From contig NZ_BMLY01000001.1 in the NCBI RefSeq assembly GCF_014645555.1, forward strand, positions 62,001-126,000: 64,000 bases of DNA, in the 5' to 3' direction. This document shows positions 7,605-16,021 of this stretch, in pieces; the first letter of the stretch is position 1, and every line of letters starts with the position of its first letter. The notes under the pieces are model-generated. The model was not told where the DNA came from, ran no database searches, and saw only the letters and a program-made list of their open reading frames with translations. Position numbers and translations under genes: made by a program. The stretch is from Silvimonas amylolytica (GTDB lineage Bacteria; Pseudomonadota; Gammaproteobacteria; Burkholderiales; Chitinibacteraceae).

Positions 7605-8263
7605 CCCTGAAATACCTGATCTGCGATTGCGATGGCGTGCTGCTTGATAGCGAGAGTGTGGCGTTGGCAGCCATTCTGGATGGTCTTGCCAGCCGCATGG
7701 CCCGGCCGGAACTGGACCGCTTTTTGAGACCGCGCCTGGGCATGACCATGCATCACATCGCAGATGACATGGCGCGCGAACTGGGCCTTGCACTCACCCC
7801 GCAAGAAACGTTGCACCTGGAAATGCAGGTGGAAGACCGCTGCATTGCCGAGGCGCAGGCCATCAATGGCGTGCAGGCTGCGTTGCAAAGCGTGCAGTTG
7901 CCCATGGCAGTGGCCAGCAACAGCAGTCAGCCGCGAGTCGAAGCCGGTTTACGCAATGCCGGTTTATGGAGTTTGTTTGCGGGCCGCGTGTATACGCCCG
8001 GTCGCGGATTGCGCCCCAAGCCTGCGCCGGATCTATACCGCGCTGCCTGCCAGGGTTTGCTGGCGGATCCCGCCTCAACGTTGGTACTTGAAGACAGCGT
8101 GGCGGGTGTGACTGCCGCACGTGCCGCCGGGCTGACTGTGCTCGGTTTTGTCGGCGCCCGCCATGGCGAGCCTGCTGCGGCACAGCGCCTGCGTGATGCG
8201 GGCGCAACCGATGTATTCGATGACATGACCACATTGCCAGCGCGCCTTGCGGCCTGGCACTAA
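7601..8263 (+). CDS. HAD-superfamily sugar-phosphate phosphatase/phosphoglucomutase-like
   Basis: 220 residues. HAD motif I is [10 protein letters not shown] (nucleophile D9, general acid D11); motif II is the S of ASNSS (about 106-110); motif III is the K of RPKPAPDLY; motif IV is [15 protein letters not shown]. The sequence is of the beta-phosphoglucomutase/YfbT branch with an alpha-helical cap. The start overlaps the permease stop (ATGA), placing it inside the transporter operon. It may remove dead-end sugar or polyol phosphates formed during catabolism (inference). Confidence 0.88.
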   Translation: MTLKYLICDCDGVLLDSESVALAAILDGLASRMARPELDRFLRPRLGMTMHHIADDMARELGLALTPQETLHLEMQVEDRCIAEAQAINGVQAALQSVQLPMAVASNSSQPRVEAGLRNAGLWSLFAGRVYTPGRGLRPKPAPDLYRAACQGLLADPASTLVLEDSVAGVTAARAAGLTVLGFVGARHGEPAAAQRLRDAGATDVFDDMTTLPARLAAWH

Positions 8264-8318
8264 CAGACACCCAGGGCCCGCGCCAACGCGCTGGCCGGCA
8301 ATGATGAAGGAGCCTGAT

Positions 8319-9419
8319 ATGGCCAGCATGACCTTGCGAGACGTTCAGAAAAGTTATGACACCGTGGAAGTCCTGCGCGATATCAATCTGGATATCGCGG
8401 ATGGCGAGTTCGTGGTGTTTGTCGGCCCGTCTGGCTGCGGCAAATCAACGCTTTTGCGCATGATTGCCGGCCTGGAAGAAATCACCGGTGGTGAGCTGAG
8501 AATTGGCGATGCGCGCATGAATGATGTCCCCGCCAGCAAGCGCGGCATCGCCATGGTCTTTCAGAGCTATGCGCTGTATCCGCACATGACGCTCTACAAC
8601 AACATGGCATTTGGCTTGAAGATCGCCGGCAAATCCAAAGAAGAGATCGACGTCGCCGTCAAGCGAGCCGCCAAAATTTTGCACATTGACCACTTGCTGG
8701 ATCGCAAACCCAAAGCGCTTTCTGGCGGTCAGCGCCAGCGGGTCGCCATTGGCCGGGCCATTACCCGTGAACCGTCGGTATTCCTGTTTGATGAGCCGCT
8801 CTCCAACCTGGACGCTGCGCTGCGCGTGAAGATGCGGCTGGAGTTCGCCAAGCTGCATGATGATCTCAAGACCACCATGATTTATGTGACTCACGATCAG
8901 GTAGAAGCCATGACGCTGGCCGACAAAATCGTCGTGCTGTCGGCAGGCCGCATTGAACAGGTGGGTTCGCCGCATACGCTTTATCACCATCCGGCCAACC
9001 GCTTTGTTGCGGGGTTTATCGGGTCGCCCAAGATGAACTTCATTGAGGGCGAAGTGGCCAGCATCGGCGCAGATCACGTCAAGGTACAACTGGCCGGAGG
9101 AACGCAACTGGTCGCCGTTGACGGCAGCAATCTCAAAGTGGGTGACAAGGTCACCATCGGCATCCGGCCGGAACATCTGGCCATTGATGCGTCAGGCCAG
9201 ATTCACGCCACGGTGACGGCGCAGGAGTCCCTGGGCGATCACGCCTTTGTGTACACCACTTACGCGGGGGCGCCGGATGGATTGATCTTGCGTGTGCCTG
9301 ATGAAGACGAATATGTGCACGGCCGCGTCATCCAGCTCTATGCCGATCCCAATCGCTGCCATTTGTTCTCTGCTGACGGCAATGCCTGCCCGCGCGTGAA
9401 ATTGCAGGCCGCAGCGTAA
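8319..9419 (+). CDS. Polyol ABC transporter ATP-binding protein (SmoK/MalK/UgpC type)
   Basis: 366 residues. Walker [10 protein letters not shown] is at 36-44, the signature [15 protein letters not shown] is near 135, Walker [16 protein letters not shown] and the H-loop VTHDQVEAM follow. The C-terminal third is the OB-like regulatory domain of MalK/UgpC proteins (IGIRPEHL). It energises the two permeases from the cytoplasm. The ATG at 8319 has AAGGAG eight bases upstream, better than the in-frame starts from 8247, which overlap the HAD gene. Confidence 0.93.
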   Translation: MASMTLRDVQKSYDTVEVLRDINLDIADGEFVVFVGPSGCGKSTLLRMIAGLEEITGGELRIGDARMNDVPASKRGIAMVFQSYALYPHMTLYNNMAFGLKIAGKSKEEIDVAVKRAAKILHIDHLLDRKPKALSGGQRQRVAIGRAITREPSVFLFDEPLSNLDAALRVKMRLEFAKLHDDLKTTMIYVTHDQVEAMTLADKIVVLSAGRIEQVGSPHTLYHHPANRFVAGFIGSPKMNFIEGEVASIGADHVKVQLAGGTQLVAVDGSNLKVGDKVTIGIRPEHLAIDASGQIHATVTAQESLGDHAFVYTTYAGAPDGLILRVPDEDEYVHGRVIQLYADPNRCHLFSADGNACPRVKLQAAA

Positions 9420-9438
9420 AGCGACTACCCGAATGATT

Positions 9439-9487
9439 GCCGCACGTGAAAAGCCGGGCCCAAGGCACCGGGCAGGATACGTGCGGC
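9439..9487 (+). promoter_or_regulatory. Stem-loop between transporter ATPase and dehydrogenase genes
   Basis: GCCGCACGT at 9439-9447 pairs perfectly with ACGTGCGGC at 9479-9487; the 31-base interior is GC-rich and may fold further. There is no T tract. It could be an mRNA processing or stability element separating transport from catabolic genes. Only the inverted repeat is directly seen. Confidence 0.4.
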
Positions 9488-9521
9488 CGCAAGACAGCCT
9501 CAAAACACAGGAGATTCAACC

Positions 9522-10907
9522 ATGAACACACATGCCAACGGTCCATCTACCTGGCTGCACCTGGGCGCCGGGTCTTTTCATCGTGCACACCAGGCCTGGT
9601 ATCTGCATCGTCTGCGTGAGACCGGCGACCAGACCTGGACGCTGGCATTGGGTAACATCCGCGAAGACATGTCCCCCTTGCTGGCAGCACTGGAACGCCA
9701 GAAGGGCGAGTACACACTGGAAACCATCACCCCGGAAGGCGTGCATCAGTATGAAACGGTGCGCTCCATCAGCAAGATTGTGCCTTGGGATGCACAACTG
9801 GCCGCGGTAGTGGAAGCGGGCGCTGCTGCGCAAACACGCGTGATCTCGTTTACTGTGACCGAAGCCGGTTATTACCTGGATCAGCACTTCAAACTGGATG
9901 TGGCCAACGCTGATCTGGCTGCCGACCTGAAGGGTGAAAAGCGCACGATCTATGGCGCACTCCACGCCATCCTCAGTGCTCGCCGCGCCGCTGGTCATGG
10001 CCCGGTGACACTGCTGAACTGCGATAATTTGCGCCACAACGGCGAGCGGTTCCGTGACGGCATGCTGCAGTTTCTGGCCCTGTGTGGCGAGACGGAACTG
10101 GCCGCGTGGGTTACGGTGAATACCGCCAGCCCGAACTGCATGGTCGATCGTATTACTCCGCGTCCGGTGCCAGCAGTACGTGAGCGGGTCAAGGCCGCGA
10201 CCGGCATTGATGATGAAGTGCCGGTCATGGGGGAGAGCTTTATCCAGTGGGTGGTGGAAGATCGTTTCATCGCAGGTCGCCCTGCGTTGGAAAACGTGGG
10301 CGTGGAGATGGTCGAATCCGTTTTGCCTTATGAAGAGGCCAAGATTCGCATTCTGAATGCCAGCCACAGTTGTATCGCGTGGGCCGGCACATTGATTGGC
10401 CTGACGTATATCCATGAAGGCACGCACGTTCCGTCGATCCGGCAGATGGCTTATGCCTATGTCACCGAAGACGTGATCCCGTCGCTGTCACCGAGCCCGA
10501 TTGATCTTGGCAAATACCGTGACGTGGTGCTGGACCGCTTTGGCAATCCAGCCATTCGCGATAGCAATCAGCGCGTGGCGGCAGACGGGTTTTCCAAAAT
10601 CCCCGGGTTCATTGCCCCGACGCTGAACGAGTGCTTCAAACGTGGTGCCGTGCCTGTTGCAACCGCCATGTTGCCCGCCTTGTTCTATGTGTTCCTGCAG
10701 CGCTGGGCTGACCGCAAGTTGCCATACGAATATCAAGACGGCATTCTGGACGCCAACGCCACGCGTGCCATGCTTGCTGACGCAGATCCGGTTGCCCGCT
10801 TCTGTGCTGATCCCATGCTGTGGGGTGCGATCGCCGGCAAGCCGGAGTTTGTGGTGCTGATGCGCGAATCGGTTGAGCGTGTAAATGGCTGGCTGGCCGC
10901 GCAATAA
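9522..10907 (+). CDS. dalD: D-arabinitol 4-dehydrogenase (mannitol dehydrogenase family)
   Basis: 461 residues, a full-length long-chain polyol dehydrogenase. The NAD-binding motif [13 protein letters not shown] is at 12-24 and the catalytic lysine region [13 protein letters not shown] has K274. From memory the sequence follows the enterobacterial D-arabinitol 4-dehydrogenase DalD closely along its whole length ([38 protein letters not shown]), more than it does mannitol dehydrogenases. It would oxidise D-arabinitol to D-xylulose. The next gene is a xylulokinase, which fits this product. A mannitol or mixed polyol substrate cannot be excluded. Confidence 0.87.
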   Translation: MNTHANGPSTWLHLGAGSFHRAHQAWYLHRLRETGDQTWTLALGNIREDMSPLLAALERQKGEYTLETITPEGVHQYETVRSISKIVPWDAQLAAVVEAGAAAQTRVISFTVTEAGYYLDQHFKLDVANADLAADLKGEKRTIYGALHAILSARRAAGHGPVTLLNCDNLRHNGERFRDGMLQFLALCGETELAAWVTVNTASPNCMVDRITPRPVPAVRERVKAATGIDDEVPVMGESFIQWVVEDRFIAGRPALENVGVEMVESVLPYEEAKIRILNASHSCIAWAGTLIGLTYIHEGTHVPSIRQMAYAYVTEDVIPSLSPSPIDLGKYRDVVLDRFGNPAIRDSNQRVAADGFSKIPGFIAPTLNECFKRGAVPVATAMLPALFYVFLQRWADRKLPYEYQDGILDANATRAMLADADPVARFCADPMLWGAIAGKPEFVVLMRESVERVNGWLAAQ

Positions 10908-10955
10908 CATTCTGAGCGCCCTCGCAGGCAAATCTGGCAGCACACGGGAGAAAGC

Positions 10956-12425
10956 ATGTATCTGGGCATTGATCTGGGCACCTCGGAAGTCAAAGTCGTG
11001 CTGCTTGATGGCCGCAACAACATTATTGCCACGGCGGGCGCCGCTTTGACGGTGAGTCGTCCGCACCCGCGCTGGTCAGAGCAAGACCCGGCCGCGTGGT
11101 GGGATGCCACAGTGGAGGCCGTCGACAAACTGCGCGCAGGTCACCCGGCACAGTTTGCCGAGGTACGCGCGATTGGTTTGTCGGGCCAGATGCATGGGGC
11201 GGTGGTGCTGGATGCCGCAGACAAAGTCTTGCGCCCGGCCATTTTGTGGAACGACATGCGGGCCGCAGATGAATGTCGGGTGCTGACTGAACTGGCGCCC
11301 GATCTGCATCAGATTGCCGGCAACCTGGCCATGCCAGGTTTTACCGCGCCCAAACTCTTGTGGTTGCGCCGGCACGAGCCCGATGTCTATGCCAGAACGG
11401 CCACCGTCTTGCTGCCTAAAGACTGGCTGCGCCTCAAGCTCACTGGCGAGAAAGCATCCGACCCCTCCGATGCGGCCGGTACGTTATGGCTGGATGTTGC
11501 CAAACGTGATTGGTCGGACACACTGCTGGCTGCAACCGGCCTGACCCGCGCGCACATGCCCAAACTGGTAGAAGGGGACGCGGTTTCTGGCTTTTTGCGC
11601 CCGGAACTGGCCGCGCGCTGGGGGTTGTCTACGGGCGTGATGGTGGCCGGTGGCGGTGGTGACAACGCCGCCAGTGCGGTCGGCATTGGCGCGACGGTGC
11701 CGGGTGACGGGTTTATCTCGCTGGGTACATCTGGCGTCATGTTTGTGGTGAATGACCGTTTTCGGCCGAACCCGGCCTCAGCGGTGCATGCCTTCTGCCA
11801 TGCTTTGCCTGATCGATGGCACCAGATGAGTGTGGTGTTGTCCGCAGCAAGTTGTCTGCGCTGGCTGTGCCGGCTGACGAGCACAGATGAGGCAACCTTG
11901 TTGCCGGAGGTGGCCGCGCTTTCAGCAGATATGCTGGATCAATCTCCCGTGTTCTTGCCATACCTCTCGGGCGAACGTACGCCGCATAACGACCCGTTTG
12001 CCCAGGGGGTGTTTCATGGCATGACCCATGCGACTGATCGCGCCATGCTGGGTTACTCCGTACTGGAAGGTGTGACGTTTGCGCTGAAAGACGGGCTGGA
12101 CGCCTTGAGCGAGGCAGGCACGCATGTCGATACGCTTTCACTCATGGGTGGTGGCGCCCGCAGCCCGTACTGGGCGCAACTGATTGCCGATGTGTTGAAT
12201 CTGCGCATCGTCACCCATCATGGCGGCGAAGCGGGCGGGGCGCTCGGCGCTGCGCGCCTGGGTTGGCTGTGTGCTGGCGGCAACGAAGCGGATATTTGCC
12301 AGAAGCCGCCCGTACGCGCGGAATATCTGCCACAAACGCAGCGCGTGGACGTGCTGGCGCATCGACTGGCGTTCTATCGCGACGTTTATTTGCAGCGCCC
12401 GGCCGCGCATCTGGTGCGCGGCTGA
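10956..12425 (+). CDS. xylB: Xylulokinase
   Basis: 489 residues of the FGGY carbohydrate kinase family. The N-terminal phosphate-binding loop GIDLGTSEVKVVLLD opens the protein; SGQMHGAV near 72-79 is the xylulokinase signature; GGGGDNAASAVGIG and MGGGARSPYWAQLIAD are the later ATP-binding motifs. It phosphorylates D-xylulose to D-xylulose 5-phosphate for the pentose phosphate pathway, taking the product of the upstream dehydrogenase. GGGAG precedes the ATG. It is the last gene of the polyol operon; I find no clear hairpin terminator after it. Confidence 0.94.
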   Translation: MYLGIDLGTSEVKVVLLDGRNNIIATAGAALTVSRPHPRWSEQDPAAWWDATVEAVDKLRAGHPAQFAEVRAIGLSGQMHGAVVLDAADKVLRPAILWNDMRAADECRVLTELAPDLHQIAGNLAMPGFTAPKLLWLRRHEPDVYARTATVLLPKDWLRLKLTGEKASDPSDAAGTLWLDVAKRDWSDTLLAATGLTRAHMPKLVEGDAVSGFLRPELAARWGLSTGVMVAGGGGDNAASAVGIGATVPGDGFISLGTSGVMFVVNDRFRPNPASAVHAFCHALPDRWHQMSVVLSAASCLRWLCRLTSTDEATLLPEVAALSADMLDQSPVFLPYLSGERTPHNDPFAQGVFHGMTHATDRAMLGYSVLEGVTFALKDGLDALSEAGTHVDTLSLMGGGARSPYWAQLIADVLNLRIVTHHGGEAGGALGAARLGWLCAGGNEADICQKPPVRAEYLPQTQRVDVLAHRLAFYRDVYLQRPAAHLVRG

Positions 12426-12458
12426 CGGTTTTTCAGGTTTGCTGCCTGAGAGATCTAT

Positions 12459-12503
12459 ATTTACCCGGATAATATTTGACCTGTTTATTTTATCCGGGTA
12501 AAT
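12459..12503 (+). promoter_or_regulatory. Promoter bracketed by a pair of TTAYCCGGRTAA palindromes
   Basis: ATTTACCCGGATAA (12459-12472) and TTATCCGGGTAAAT (12490-12503) are perfect reverse complements, 17 bases apart, and each is itself a near-palindrome TTAYCCGGRTAA. Between and over them lies a promoter: TTGACC at 12476-12481, 17 bases, TAAATT at 12499-12504. The right palindrome covers the -10 and the left one sits just upstream of the -35, as expected for a dimeric repressor such as a TetR-family protein (inference). Confidence 0.6.
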
Positions 12504-12534
12504 TTCGCTTTCACATTATGTGGAAGCGGTCATC

Positions 12535-13449
12535 ATGAACAAAACGAAAACCAACGGCATAGAACTCGCCTGGGATCACTTTGGCGATGAATCTGCCGAG
12601 CCGATTTTGCTGATCGCCGGTCTTGGCACCCAAATGATCCGCTGGACGCCGGCTTTCTGTACGACACTGGCTGAGCGCGGTTTCCGGGTGATCCGCTTTG
12701 ATCATCGCGACGTCGGTCAATCTACCCATTTTGATCAGTACCCGGCGCCAGATCTGAATGCCTTGATTGCGACACTGCAAAGCGGGCAACGACCAAATCT
12801 GACCTACACCCTGGAAGACATGGCTGCAGACGCGATGGGATTGCTCGATGTGCTGGGCATCAAACAGGCGCATGTGGTGGGGCGGTCTATGGGCGGGATG
12901 ATTGCGCAATTGCTCGCCAGCGCATGGCCGGAACGCGTCTTGTCGCTGACCTCCATCATGTCTAGTTCCGGTAACCCGGCTTTACCGGCGGCTGCGCCGG
13001 ATGTGATGCAGTTGATGACACGGCCAGCGCCAGACCCAGAGCGCGATCCGGCCGGGTTTGCGGCGCAAGGTCTCGCTTTTGCGCGGCGCATTGCCGGTAA
13101 GGGGTATCTGTTCGACACGGAACAACAGCTGGCGCTTTTGCATGAAGAGCTGCGGCGTGGCCGTAGCGCGGGCGGTTTTGCCCGTCAGATTGCCGCCATT
13201 GCTGTTTCGGGTGATCGTCGTTCACAGCTCGCTGCGATTGTTGCGCCCACCCTGGTGATCCACGGTGCGGATGATCCTTTGTTTTCGCCTGAATGTGGCG
13301 CGGATACCGCCCGGGCAATCCCCGGAGCCCATTTCATGCTGCTTGAAGGAATGGGTCATGATTTGCCGGCGCCTTTGTATGCCACGGTGGCCGAAGCCAT
13401 CACGCAAAATTGCCGTAGACCGCAGTTGGCCAGGGTAAATCCGACTTGA
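12535..13449 (+). CDS. Alpha/beta hydrolase
   Basis: 304 residues. The oxyanion-hole region is LLIAGLGTQMIRW, the nucleophile elbow is VGRSMGGMIAQ (S of GRSMG), the acid is the D of VIHGADDPLFSPEC and the base is the H of GMGHDLP, a complete triad. The N-terminal segment GIELAWDHFGDE and the FDHRDVGQST loop match the esterase/haloperoxidase-like branch seen in anthracycline methylesterase-type proteins. Substrate unknown. The ATG at 12535 is chosen; a GTG at 12520 would add five residues. It is controlled by the palindrome-flanked promoter just upstream. Confidence 0.85.
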   Translation: MNKTKTNGIELAWDHFGDESAEPILLIAGLGTQMIRWTPAFCTTLAERGFRVIRFDHRDVGQSTHFDQYPAPDLNALIATLQSGQRPNLTYTLEDMAADAMGLLDVLGIKQAHVVGRSMGGMIAQLLASAWPERVLSLTSIMSSSGNPALPAAAPDVMQLMTRPAPDPERDPAGFAAQGLAFARRIAGKGYLFDTEQQLALLHEELRRGRSAGGFARQIAAIAVSGDRRSQLAAIVAPTLVIHGADDPLFSPECGADTARAIPGAHFMLLEGMGHDLPAPLYATVAEAITQNCRRPQLARVNPT

Positions 13450-13527
13450 GAGTAAGTCTGCAGCTCTGGTCTAATCAGCGAATGCCGATCATTGCGCACC
13501 ATGGCCACAAGCTGACGGTGCAAGAAA

Positions 13528-14571
13528 ATGGATTACCCACCCATGCAAAAAACTGCGTTTGCCAGCGACAACACTTCCGGCATCTGCCCGGAAGCGCTTG
13601 AATCGTTTATTGCCGCCAACACCAGCAATGTTGCCTCTTACGGTAACGACGAGTGGACCCGCCGCGCGTGCGATGCGATTCGCGACTTGTTCCAGACCGA
13701 CTGCGATGTGTTCTTTGTCTTCAACGGCACCGCCGCCAACTCACTGGCCCTGGCCTCCCTGGTGCAGAGCTATCACAGCATTGTCTGCCACAAGCTCTCC
13801 CATGTTGAAACCGACGAATGTGGTGGCCCGGAATTTTTCTCCAATGGCACCAAGTTATTGCTGGCTGAAGGCGAGGACGGCAAGCTGGATGTCGACGGCA
13901 TTGCTCGTCTGGTTGCGGCACGTACTGACATCCATTACCCCAAGCCCCGCGCAGTCACCATTACGCAATCGACCGAAGTGGGTACGGTGTATGCACTCGA
14001 AGAAGTCAAAGCCATCGGTGCTGCCTGCCGCGAGATGGGTCTCGCGTTCCACATGGATGGCGCGCGGTTTGCCAACGCCGTTGCACATCTGGGAGTGAGC
14101 CCGGCCGAGCTGACCTGGAAAGCAGGCGTAGATGTGCTGAGCTTTGGTGGTACCAAGATGGGCATGCCCGTCGGTGAAGCGGTGGTGTTCTTCAATCACC
14201 AGTTGGCGCAGGATTTTGCCTATCGCTGCAAACAAGCCGGGCAGCTGGCCTCCAAAATGCGTTTTCTCGCCGCCCCGTGGGTGGGCATGCTGCAAAACAA
14301 CGCATGGCTCACGCGTGCCGGTCACGCCAACGCTATGGCGACGCGTTTGTCTGACGCGCTGGCTGCATTGCCGGGCGTATCGCTGATGTTCCCGACGCAG
14401 GCGAATGCGGTGTTCGTCAATCTGCCGGCCCATGTCGCGCAAGCGCTCAAAGACAAGGGCTGGGCGTTTTACAGCTTTATCGGCGCAGGTGGCGCACGGT
14501 TTGTGTGTTCATGGAGCACTACGCTGGAAGACGTTGATGCATTGGTGGCGGATGTGAAATCGGGGCTCTGA
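13528..14571 (+). CDS. ltaE: Low-specificity L-threonine aldolase
   Basis: 347 residues of the beta-eliminating lyase/threonine aldolase family. FASDNTSGICPEAL opens the fold, FVFNGTAANSLALASLV follows, the PLP-binding lysine is in SFGGTKMGMPVGEAVVFF, and HMDGARFANAVAHLG is the conserved aspartate segment. It splits L-threonine or L-allo-threonine to glycine and acetaldehyde in the cytoplasm. A second ATG at 13543 would start with MQKTAFAS, where most homologues begin; neither has a strong ribosome binding site, so the first five residues are uncertain. The gene stands alone. Confidence 0.88.
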   Translation: MDYPPMQKTAFASDNTSGICPEALESFIAANTSNVASYGNDEWTRRACDAIRDLFQTDCDVFFVFNGTAANSLALASLVQSYHSIVCHKLSHVETDECGGPEFFSNGTKLLLAEGEDGKLDVDGIARLVAARTDIHYPKPRAVTITQSTEVGTVYALEEVKAIGAACREMGLAFHMDGARFANAVAHLGVSPAELTWKAGVDVLSFGGTKMGMPVGEAVVFFNHQLAQDFAYRCKQAGQLASKMRFLAAPWVGMLQNNAWLTRAGHANAMATRLSDALAALPGVSLMFPTQANAVFVNLPAHVAQALKDKGWAFYSFIGAGGARFVCSWSTTLEDVDALVADVKSGL

Positions 14572-14674
14572 ACCGCCAGCCCAACGGGTCGCACAGCCCT
14601 TTGTTGGGTGTTTGGCAAAGGTGCCGTCTATGATTTCATGATTACGCCCAGCATTTGCCTGATCTGGGGGAAAA

Positions 14675-15841
14675 ATGAAAACCGCACCTCGGCTTTTTGT
14701 CGTCTTCCTGAGCGCCGCACTGGCTGCGTGCGGAGGGGACTTCTTCGGCAGTTCAGACGGTGGTTCGACTGTCACCCCGACCCCTGTGCCATCCGCACCG
14801 GCATCGGCGACACCTACGCCCACACCGGCGCCTGATGCGTCGAGCTATACCGTCGGCGGCGTGCTGTCGGGCTTGAGTGGTGGCACGGTCACGCTGATCA
14901 ACAATAGTGACAGCCTGGCACTCAGCGCCAATGGCCCGTTCACTTTCAATACGGCCGTCAGTGCAGGGGGCGCTTATCAGGTGGTGGTGAGTACGCAGCC
15001 GTCCGGTCAGGTGTGCAAAGTCAGTGGTGGCGGCGGGTCCGGCCTGGCGAGCAACATCACAAATGTCGCGGTGCAATGCTCAGCGCCGGTTATCCAGATT
15101 GCGCCACTGTGGGCGTTCGCACAGCCTTTCGGTACTGCGGTTGATGCGCAGGGTAACGTGTATGTGGCTGATGGCGGGGCGGGTAACGTTTATAAGGTTG
15201 CACCCGGGGCGACAACGGCCACGCCCATTGTGACCGGCACACCCTTTGTGGCCCCCGTGGGGGTTGCCATTGATGCCGGGGGTACGGTGTACGTCACGGA
15301 TTACAATGGTCCAGCGGTTTATCAGATCGCCCCGGGCGCGACGACCCCTTCACAAATTGCTCCAGGCTTTTTCTTCAGCCCCACCGGGATCGCCGTAGAC
15401 GGTAGCGGCAATATCTATGTCGGGGATGATGTACTGAATGCCGTTTACAAGATCGCAGCCGGGACAACGACGCCCGTCCCGGTCGCGAGTGTGCCTGGGC
15501 CGCAGTACATTGCTATCGATGCGGCAGGCAATCTTTATGTGACAGCGGGCAGCGATGTTTACGAAATTGCTGCTGGCGCGTCGACGCCCAATCCGCTGAT
15601 GCTCTCTCCGGGGTTGTCGCAACCTGCGGGCATTGCTGTGGATGCCACGGGCAATGTTTATGTTGTCGATGCGGCCACCAATAGCCTTTATAAAATTGCC
15701 CCGGGCGCCACTGCCCCTGTGGCGATCTCCACAGGTACCACTGCGCTGAACATGCCCTTTGGCCTGACCCTTGGTCGCGACGGCAATCTGTACATCGCTG
15801 ATGTCGGCGACGCCAAGGTCTACGAGGTCGTGCTGCCCTGA
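14675..15841 (+). CDS. NHL-repeat six-bladed beta-propeller lipoprotein
   Basis: 388 residues. The signal peptide ends in the lipobox LAAC with C19 as the lipidated residue; the next residues GG suggest outer-membrane sorting. A Ser/Thr/Pro linker (about 27-53) leads to a small beta domain with two cysteines, then six repeats of the form PxGIAVDxxGNVYVxDxxxNxVYKIAPG (about 147-388), enough for one closed propeller. The linker anchors the propeller away from the membrane. Such propellers bind ligands or proteins; the partner is unknown. A GGGG ribosome binding site precedes the ATG. Confidence 0.82.
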   Translation: MKTAPRLFVVFLSAALAACGGDFFGSSDGGSTVTPTPVPSAPASATPTPTPAPDASSYTVGGVLSGLSGGTVTLINNSDSLALSANGPFTFNTAVSAGGAYQVVVSTQPSGQVCKVSGGGGSGLASNITNVAVQCSAPVIQIAPLWAFAQPFGTAVDAQGNVYVADGGAGNVYKVAPGATTATPIVTGTPFVAPVGVAIDAGGTVYVTDYNGPAVYQIAPGATTPSQIAPGFFFSPTGIAVDGSGNIYVGDDVLNAVYKIAAGTTTPVPVASVPGPQYIAIDAAGNLYVTAGSDVYEIAAGASTPNPLMLSPGLSQPAGIAVDATGNVYVVDAATNSLYKIAPGATAPVAISTGTTALNMPFGLTLGRDGNLYIADVGDAKVYEVVLP

Positions 15842-15947
15842 GTCTGGTTCGAACGGACTTCAGCAACGTATTCAAGGCCAATGCATTGCGGGTCATCCCC
15901 GTGATTGCCTGATTACTGGCGCATCGGCAAAACCTCGTCAGTCACGC

Positions 15948-15953
15948 TAGAAT
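15948..15953 (+). promoter_or_regulatory. Candidate -10 element upstream of mutS
   Basis: TAGAAT inside GCTAGAATACGCC, a string that recurs before surE (50015-50027) and in similar form before the gene at 37342. There is no good -35 at 17 bases. The start would fall near 15960, about 60 bases before the mutS ATG. Confidence 0.4.
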
Positions 15954-16021
15954 ACGCCCCATTTCCCCTCAGACAGACCCCGGCTGCCCACCCTTGGCCG
16001 CCGTACAGGAACGCACACGCA

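Noticed and set aside
12433-12448. CAGG-TTTGCTG-CCTG as terminator after xylulokinase
   Set aside because: Four-base stem with no following T run.
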